DNA of 64,000 bases from Corbicula japonica (Eukaryota; Mollusca; Bivalvia; Venerida; Cyrenidae). A program made the position numbers and the translations under genes. A model generated the notes under the pieces. It was not told where the DNA came from and did not search any database. It saw nothing but the letters and a program-made list of their open reading frames with translations. The stretch lies in contig JAZAYU010000062.1 of NCBI GenBank assembly GCA_038501625.1, positions 1,488,001 to 1,552,000 on the forward strand, written 5' to 3'. This document shows, in pieces, positions 59,701 to 64,000 of this stretch (position 1 is the stretch's first letter; the number at the start of each line of letters is the position of its first letter).

Positions 59701-62700
59701 TGGACCTAGCAATGTTGGTAAGTCCCTTCAGAGCAGAACTTTTATTTCGCAGGGGTTTAACTTTCATACATTTTGTGTGAAGTGAAACGCCAGTCAAAAC
59801 CTTATTTTATATGTCCCTGTAGAAAATTATGATTGAGTGAATTCATGCCCACACTAATATGTTCATCTCACAAAAACAATCTGGACGGATGGTTATAAAA
59901 CTGAGCATGGAAACCAGTCTCAAATCTCAAGCATCTGATTGGCTGAAATGGTGACTGGGAACTGTATACTATAGTTCTGTGGTTCATTACTTTTTAAAAT
60001 AGCTATCAGTGTAAAGAACAAGTTTTCATTCATGATAAATGTATTTGAAAAAATTTCTAAATATTATCATTATTTTAAATTTAATTTATTATACATGAAA
60101 TTGTATTTGTTCATCAGTGGAAAATAAAACATGTAGTTTTCTGTGTTGGGAATTACAGTAGTATTCTTGGTTTCTTTTGCAGAAACCGACAAGCGGCGGT
60201 TAAAATATCTTGCTCAAAATGCTCAGGATGATCTGGTTCTCGAGAAAAAATACACAAAACGGTGAGTTGTCTGACTTGAACTCTTCTCTTGGTTAATAGG
60301 TAATTGTCAGTCATAAAGGAAGAGAGACTGATTGGCTTCTTTTTAATGCAGATTGAAGAGAAATGTTTTAAAAATCGTGTATCAGCAGTTTTGTAGTTTT
60401 TCAACATTTCATCCACAGGGTAACTCTATAGCAAACTAGAAACAGTCATATTTAAGACAGCGAGTTCTGCAAATTAATGTTTCCCTTGACTTCTAGAGTC
60501 ATGCCAGGTTGTGTAGGAGTGGGAAATACTAAATGGAATTCCTTATGTCTGGATCAAGAATTAAGTTGGGACATCTGCAAAACATACTAGTCCTGCTACC
60601 AATGGCCATCAGTGAATCAGTCATTTGTGGTCTAGGGAACTGGCTAGCTACTGGCAGCAGTCTGTCATGCTTTACTTAATTATACATAATGAAAACTGCT
60701 ACCATTGTTCTGTTTTGTTTACAAGTATACACACTGTTGCACTCAAATAACTACTTTGCAAACAGTAATTAACAATAAGAAAATGTTCGAAAAAAATGCC
60801 AAAAGTTAATACATGTAGCATACATTTAAATGCTTAATTGCAGGGAGTTCTCAGTGTTGAAGTACAGAAAGACATTTATAGAAGACATACTGGATGTGCG
60901 TTCAGGGGATCGAGAGAGATGTAATATGTTGCTGCTACTTATGGTGGTATACATATTTTGATCATTTATGAATCCTATAGTCCGTTACTGTATCAGTGAA
61001 ATGAAATTCAGGGGTCTTTGATTGTATCACATGTACTAATGTTTGTCATTTTGTTGAAATAGCATTCATTTCTACAAAAAATCATATCTTTATTTTAGAG
61101 TAGCAGTGAAGGTTTTATGAAACAGCAACATCTGTTTTTTTTTAACTTGGTGGTGATCATTTTTTGTCTTCATTTTTCTTTGTTTGGACTTTCCTTATTT
61201 ACTCCAATACTGCCTGTTGCCAAGATTTCATGTTTCAAGTCCATAACAATGCTTATTAAGTATATTTTGTCTTCCCTTGTTGTATTGCAGGGTGTATAAA
61301 ATAGAAGAGTCCTTTATTCCCTCATTGATTTGAATTAAGTTTCATCTTCCGCTTTGCTTTACATTTAGTATTCACAGGTATTGTTTGGCATTTAGTATTC
61401 ACAGGTATTGTTTGGCATTTAGTACATACATGTATTATTTGGCATTTAGCATTCATGTGTATATTTTGGCATTAGTATTGATGTGTATTTTGGCATTTAG
61501 TATTCACATGAATTGTGTGATTTCAGGCAACTTTGGAGTTTGTCATGCCAACTCATCTGGTGAAAGAAACATTAGAAGTGGCAAAACTCAGCAAAATCGG
61601 GTATGATTGGACTTGTTGATATTTGTTGGTTTGCCCTACTCTTTGTATGACCATATGAAAAACAGGAATATTATGATGGCCCTCAGGTTTTTCTTCAGTC
61701 TGTTCTGTCAACAGATAGACAAACAGTCAGCAAATTTAGGTAAAGAGAGATTGCAATTAGGGAACAAATGACCACTATTTTGTCTTTGTGTGATAAAGTT
61801 CTGATAAAAAAAACTCCTGTTCTCTAAAATAAAGTGAAACCAATCGTTATAATTGACAAAACGTACAGGACGAACCACTCAGGAACGCTGAGATAAAAAG
61901 TACTAATCCAAATAACCACAGAACAGATCTAAGTATAAAATATTTCTGCCCATAACATAAATTTGTATATTCAATTCAATATCGTGATAGCTTTAAAAGT
62001 CTTATGTTGTCTTCGATTGAAAACCGGCGGACATTCGAAAACAATACTTATGAGCTGCATCCAACCTGCGCATAAAGATGCGCAGTAAAACTCAAATATC
62101 CGGTTGATTGTGTTTCAGTTTCTCTTTATGTCCAACAGGTTTTTGAGTTGATATTATTCAGAATTTCGAAAAAATTGCGGTTGGGGGTAAAAAAGAGGGT
62201 CGGTTGGGTGATGTGAAACAAGGATTTTTTTTGGGCCTAATGATTATGGAGAGAGAGGTCAAGGTCCAGGTGATTAATTATTAAAAATTGGTTTCTGATC
62301 AATATCTGAACTTTATTCACCAAATTAGGTATATAAATTGCTCATGGTCATTACAGAGATTTCTTTCGAATCGGCAATAGCCCTCTGCCAAAAACAGTCG
62401 AACTTCGATGGCTCAAACACCTTTCGCTAGAACACCACCCTTCTCTCAAACAGTTCGTCCGGTCCCGAACTAGAACTCTATATGTTCTATATTGTTCTAC
62501 CTCTGATGGCTCGAACTACCCATAACTCGAACAGTCGAACACCAATCAAGGTCCCAACAGTTTGTTTTTAATGTTTTTGACACCGCTTGGCTTGAACAGA
62601 CAATTATCGGTAATCATCAAAGGCGCGAAAATGTCTCACCAATTAGGACAATGCGCTATTGAATTAAGTCGTGTAAATATCACATTAGAGCAGATGAAAA

Positions 62701-63579
62701 TATTTTGATTGTTGTGTTCATTACTACCACCCTAATGATAATTACAAACAAACAGTTATTTGTTTTTCAGAAAATTGTAATTGCTTTGTCATATTTGTAA
62801 AATTAATAAGAAAATTTTTTTTTTTTTTCGTGATTACATCGTGTCAAACATTATTTTTGAATATAAGCGAACGAATTATACAATGCGGCCTCAAATTCAA
62901 AATGAGTTGGACAGATGATCAACTAGCCAAGCAACTTAGTGACGGGGAATAGCTAAGTCGGCAGCAGGAAAAATAGCAAATGTTGAGAAACTTAGTGAAG
63001 GACCCGACAAAGTGGGGTGGGTGGGGGTTGAGGCTAGCTAAGTCGGCAGTAGGGAACAAAGGCACTAAACGCAAGTTGGACAGCAAATCTCTAGGTTCAA
63101 ATTCAATGTCATCAAAGAGGTTAAAAGGGGTAAACAAAAAATAGAAATAGCAAGAGTGTTCGACATTCCAAAAAACATGTTAAGAAGCTGGCTGCAAAAA
63201 AGCAGATTCAATTAATTGAAGGTTACCTAACATTTGTACCCAACCCAAACGGCGCATGAACAGAAACCCATTCCCACATACCAACAACGGATCGCTCAAA
63301 CTACCGATGGCTCAAACAAACCTGCCGGTCCCGTGGAGTTCGAGCCATCAAAGTTTAACTGTAGTTTGTTTTTTTTTCCGTGATTTCAATTTTAAAATAA
63401 TATATTGCAGCTCTTTTACCAAAATATCATTAATCTTTGAATTGATAATTTCTTACTACCACATGTTTTATTTCAGTAAAATGTACTCGATGGATCTCTT
63501 TCTTTTACCAAAGGATATAAGATGTCGCATTGTTTGTATATTACTTGGTGCAGTCAAAATTGATAAAGATACAAAAGAG
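47659..63579 (+). CDS. Leucine-rich-repeat protein gene, 12 exons visible, both ends missing
   Basis: Twelve GT-AG exons join without a frame break: 47659-47780, 47854-47923, 52033-52160, 56438-56594, 57614-57676, 58489-58550, 58891-58968, 59669-59717, 60183-60261, 60844-60946, 61527-61600 and 63477-63579. They give about 362 residues. The first ~160 residues hold roughly five LRRs of the 22-residue SDS22-like type (LSHLSLKSNHF, VEYLDLSNLSL, LQALNLRGNSI, LWRLDLSNND, LGTLNLANND, LHVLELSLHGN). These end in a cap-like segment with YRIHVIDCLPHVWMLDGR. The remaining ~200 residues are not LRR, are charged, and contain a hydrophobic stretch (NMLLLLMVATLEFVMP). No signal peptide or catalytic motif is visible. 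The start exon and 3' end are not in the window. I do not recognise the family by name; a cytoplasmic or ciliary scaffold is possible but unproven. Introns are packed with transposons. Confidence 0.85.
47854..47923 (+). CDS. LRR gene, exon 2 of those visible
   Basis: The acceptor is TTTCAG and the donor CTTG/GTAATT. It encodes LLRSKATGPLQAVEYLDLSN and leaves one base that completes a valine codon with the next exon, 4.1 kb away across a 3.36-kb transposon. Confidence 0.85.
48047..51404. mobile_element. 3.36-kb long-TIR DNA transposon in an LRR-gene intron, 9-bp target duplication
   Basis: The ends read GGGTCACCCGATTTACC and ...GGTAAATCGGGTGACCG, flanked on both sides by GGGTGAAAC (48038-48046 and 51405-51413). 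Inverted arms extend roughly 690-760 bp (48047-48735 and 50640-51404). They are themselves built of two diverged copies of one unit beginning 'taccgaaatcaactttataaa'. A 9-bp duplication with long TIRs fits a Mutator-like element, but the terminal sequence is not one I recognise and no transposase is present. A short plus-strand frame at 50321-50392 (MMTKHKQDDLSSSS...) could be a transposase N-terminal remnant; this is weak. Confidence 0.8.
48858..49510 (+). repeat. Internal repeats of the 3.36-kb long-TIR element
   Basis: 'ctatgtaggctgtaaatgat' recurs at about 48860, 49060 and 49212. The block 'cagcgctgatgtttaaggtaag' and what follows recurs at 48931 and 49378. 'gccgaacgtcctatccgact' occurs at about 49192 and 49338. 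This is scrambled duplication, not coding. Confidence 0.8.
51414..52002 (+). repeat. Direct repeat, ~130 bp at 51414 and 51871
   Basis: 'cctgtgaagtatttc(a/g)cctt' to 'ggacattttat' is present twice, 457 bp apart. The first copy directly follows the target duplication of the 3.36-kb element; the second ends 30 bp before the LRR exon at 52033. Confidence 0.8.
52033..52160 (+). CDS. LRR gene, exon 3 of those visible
   Basis: The acceptor is TTGTTTCAG and the donor GAT/GTAAGT, a near-ideal match to consensus. It encodes two LRRs (LQALNLRGNSI, LWRLDLSNND) and ends exactly at a codon boundary. Confidence 0.92.
52533..53102. mobile_element. TA-flanked MITE with imperfect TIR
   Basis: CTGTAAACCGCATTAATTTCGCG at left and CGCGAATAAATCCAGTTCTACAG at right, TA on both sides (52531-52532, 53103-53104). 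TTCGCGA motifs cluster near both ends. Confidence 0.72.
53380..53602 (-). mobile_element. Family B copy, reversed
   Basis: GGGCAAACAGTTTAGATCC...GGATCTAAACTGATTGC, spacer AGATTAATTAGGTTATTTCTGACC. The left end is eroded. Confidence 0.85.
53671..53935. mobile_element. Tc1/mariner-like MITE
   Basis: CAACAAAAGAAACCCGACACT at left and AGTGTCGGGTTTCTTTTGTGTTG at right; TA precedes the left end. 265 bp, non-coding. Confidence 0.72.
54530..54732 (+). mobile_element. Family B copy, first hairpin lost
   Basis: The ends TTAACCTTTTACTCCATT and ATGGAGTAAAGAGTTAA are kept, but most of hairpin 1 is deleted. Hairpin 2 is recognisable. Confidence 0.85.
55262..55357. repeat. Family A-related, decayed
   Basis: 'ataataaaactgtagactga', 'cagattggctgaaata' and 'gactggtctcaagttttagt' preserve an inverted-repeat outline with a shortened centre. 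Confidence 0.55.
55420..55659 (-). mobile_element. Family B copy, reversed, full length
   Basis: The AACTGTTTAGATC hairpin comes first and the GACCAGTGCAGATCC hairpin second, with spacer GATTTGTTAGGTTATTTCTG: a clean reversed copy. Confidence 0.92.
55753..55884. repeat. Family A palindrome, full length, in an LRR intron
   Basis: 132 bp. The centre ATGGCGACCAGTCGCCAT is a perfect palindrome; it lies between the family B copies at 55420 and 55953. Confidence 0.93.
55953..56155 (-). mobile_element. Family B copy, reversed, first hairpin truncated
   Basis: Begins 'ggtctttactccatagata', jumps to 'ctgatctggatctacactgt', and has spacer AGATTCACTAGGTTATTTCTG. Confidence 0.82.
56438..56594 (+). CDS. 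LRR gene, exon 4 of those visible
   Basis: The acceptor is ATCTTTCAG and the donor TACT/GTAAGA. It encodes IKDLDCLTKF, LGTLNLANND and LHVLELSLHGN, that is, the last LRRs. A family B hairpin MITE starts directly after the six-base donor motif. Confidence 0.92.
56601..56805 (+). mobile_element. Family B copy abutting a splice donor
   Basis: The left end TAACCTTTTCTTACATA starts immediately after the GTAAGA donor of the exon ending at 56594. The right end 'tatatatatggaggaattt' is decayed. Plus orientation. Confidence 0.82.
57104..57312 (+). mobile_element. Family B copy, diverged
   Basis: 'gcagtgtagatccatatctt'...'gatctggatctagactgttc' and 'gaacagtgtagatcctgatc'...'gatctagatctacattgg'; the right end GGAGTAAAGAATTAA is kept. 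Confidence 0.82.
57490..57560 (-). repeat. Decayed tRNA-like B-box sequence
   Basis: The minus strand reads CTAGGTTCAAGTACCGATCG preceded by 'gagtctcactgtaagccaga', resembling the anticodon and T arms of a tRNA-derived SINE. Confidence 0.35.
57614..57676 (+). CDS. LRR gene, exon 5 of those visible (LRR cap)
   Basis: The acceptor is GATTTCAG and the donor ACCT/GTAAGA. It encodes RIHVIDCLPHVWMLDGRIIT, which resembles the LRR-cap motif that closes SDS22-type solenoids (aromatic residue, then LP..W.LDG). Confidence 0.9.
57780..57977. repeat. Probable Tigger-type fragment ('aagaccacctg' repeats)
   Basis: 'aaagaccacctgt' and 'aagaccacctgcc' recur, and the right side ends 'tttaagacaagtttgactgtat', resembling a pogo/Tigger terminus. 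The left end is unclear. Confidence 0.45.
58205..58265 (+). repeat. Family A-related fragment
   Basis: 'attataaagctgagaatgga' and 'ctgattggatgaaatgg' match one arm, with a deletion between. Confidence 0.5.
58489..58550 (+). CDS. LRR gene, exon 6 of those visible
   Basis: The acceptor is TTTTCAG and the donor CCAATA/GTGAGT. It encodes SAERLQVKHFFADSALTEHP plus one residue, a probable alpha-helical segment after the LRR cap. Confidence 0.88.
58891..58968 (+). CDS. LRR gene, exon 7 of those visible
   Basis: The acceptor is GATTTTAG and the donor AAAG/GTAAGG. It is 26 codons, phase 0 at both ends (RRKLTKEWFVP to NGVYGEK), and basic in composition. Confidence 0.88.
59373..59611 (+). mobile_element. 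Family B copy in an LRR intron
   Basis: The left end TTAACCTTTTCCTCCATATA is intact, and the right end is 'tatggacgaaatggttta'. It lies 57 bp before the exon at 59669, so it approaches the branch-point region. Confidence 0.85.
59669..59717 (+). CDS. LRR gene, exon 8 of those visible
   Basis: The acceptor is TATTATAG and the donor GTTG/GTAAGT. It encodes ATHLMIRFPANGPSNV with one trailing base completed in the next exon. Confidence 0.84.
59891..59958 (+). repeat. Family A half copy
   Basis: GGTTATAAAACTGAGCATGG through GGCTGAAATGGTGACTGG, then unrelated sequence: exactly one arm, ending at the palindrome centre. Confidence 0.88.
60183..60261 (+). CDS. LRR gene, exon 9 of those visible
   Basis: The acceptor is TTTTGCAG and the donor AAACG/GTGAGT. 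It encodes TDKRRLKYLAQNAQDD and LVLEKKYTK, a charged, probably helical segment. Confidence 0.88.
60844..60946 (+). CDS. LRR gene, exon 10 of those visible
   Basis: The acceptor is AATTGCAG and the donor ATGGTG/GTATAC. It encodes EFSVLKYRKTFIEDILDV and then SGDRERCNMLLLLMV. The donor is non-ideal after +2 but is the only choice that keeps phase with the next exon. Confidence 0.82.
61365..61512 (+). repeat. 27-28-bp minisatellite next to an LRR exon acceptor
   Basis: The unit 'ggcatttagtattcacaggtattgttt' occurs about five times with drift. It ends 15 bases before the exon at 61527. Confidence 0.85.
61527..61600 (+). CDS. LRR gene, exon 11 of those visible
   Basis: The acceptor is GATTTCAG and the donor ATCGG/GTATGA. 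It encodes ATLEFVMPTHLVKETLEVAK and LSKI. A 27-28-bp minisatellite ends about 15 bp before the acceptor. Confidence 0.86.
62395..63361. mobile_element. Decayed pogo/Tigger transposon with transposase HTH remnant
   Basis: Left CAGTCGAACTTCGATGGCTC and right GAGCCATCAAAGTTTAACTG are inverted, with TA after the right end. Subterminal 'gatggctcgaac' motifs repeat at both ends. It lies in the intron before the last visible LRR exon and retains a transposase fragment at 63096-63213. Confidence 0.8.
63096..63213 (+). pseudogene. Tigger/CENP-B-type helix-turn-helix fragment
   Basis: The frame starting at 63096 reads FKFNVIKEVKRGKQKIEIAR followed by VFDIPKNMLRSWLQK. This matches the CENPB_N/pogo HTH pattern: a lysine/glutamate-rich first helix, then 'IA..F.IP...L..W'. 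The preceding KRKLDSKSLG is in another frame, so at least one frameshift separates them. The rest of the transposase (DDE domain) is absent. Confidence 0.72.
63477..63579 (+). CDS. LRR gene, last exon visible
   Basis: The acceptor is TTATTTCAG and the donor GAG/GTATTA. It encodes KMYSMDLFLLPKDIRCRIVC through DKDTKE, with no stop, so the coding region continues past the window edge. Confidence 0.86.
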
Positions 63580-64000
63580 GTATTATTGAATTTTGAACTT
63601 TTTAAATACTTTATTTATTTGCAATTCAGATAGGATTTTGTTGAGTGTTTTGAGTTGGCAAGCATTTTGTTGACAGTGGATTCACCATATTATGTTAAGG
63701 TTTTATATTGGTGTTTTGTTTGCTGTCAGATAAATGGGAAAATACAAACCTTCAGCAAAGTTTAACATTGAGTTATTGTGTTTTTTGTAATGGCCACACG
63801 AAACAATCATTTTCTGCTTATCTGTGAAAATCGGTACCAGTATTTAGAATTCATAGCATATAATTATTTTGTCTCCAGAAAAGGGGCATTTCTTGTTTTA
63901 TTCCCACACAAGTGATTTCCACATATGTGCATAAATAAGGAATTGGTGTGATACTACAGCAATAAACCCTGACTTTCATTATTGTAAAATTTTGTTAACC

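Overview
This is a eukaryotic, AT-rich, gene-poor and repeat-rich window. It most likely comes from a bivalve mollusc. I infer this from introns with GT-AG boundaries, an animal PI3-kinase adaptor exon, and abundant short palindromic and MITE-type repeats of the kind seen in clam genomes; the species cannot be fixed from sequence alone. There are no operons, no bacterial genes and no CRISPR array.

Two host genes are supported. At 23589-23961 on the minus strand lies an isolated coding exon: the N-terminal SH3 domain plus proline-rich tail of a phosphatidylinositol 3-kinase p85-type regulatory subunit. From 47659 to 63579 on the plus strand, twelve exons join in perfect reading phase. They encode about 362 residues of a leucine-rich-repeat (LRR) protein with a conserved C-terminal region that I cannot name. 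The gene is incomplete at both ends.

Layout. 1-14.6 kb: intergenic or intronic DNA with palindromes, hairpin MITEs and retroelement 3'-end fragments. 15.2-19.7 kb: three consecutive satellite arrays (a 50-bp unit x19, a 53-bp unit x about 25, and a decayed AGGTCA-rich repeat). 19.7-30 kb: the PI3K exon, MITEs, a decayed coiled-coil coding relic and a Tigger-like element. 30-35 kb: two related 5'-truncated retroelement copies with reverse-transcriptase C-termini. 37.4-40.7 kb: a complete 3.36-kb Maverick/Polinton-type deletion derivative, with ~358-bp inverted repeats starting AG, a perfect 6-bp target duplication, long internal tandem arrays and one surviving ORF. 40.8-47.5 kb: a dense run of inverted-repeat DNA transposons, including a nested pair. 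47.6-63.6 kb: the LRR gene, whose introns carry a 3.36-kb long-TIR element with a 9-bp target duplication, eight hairpin MITEs, palindromes and a pogo/Tigger relic.

Two small repeat families dominate. Family A is a ~132-bp near-perfect palindrome whose arms carry CCAAT boxes. Family B is a ~240-bp element with TTAACCCTTTCC ends and two internal hairpins, with 19 copies or fragments here. Many apparent short ORFs are translations of these repeats and are not genes.
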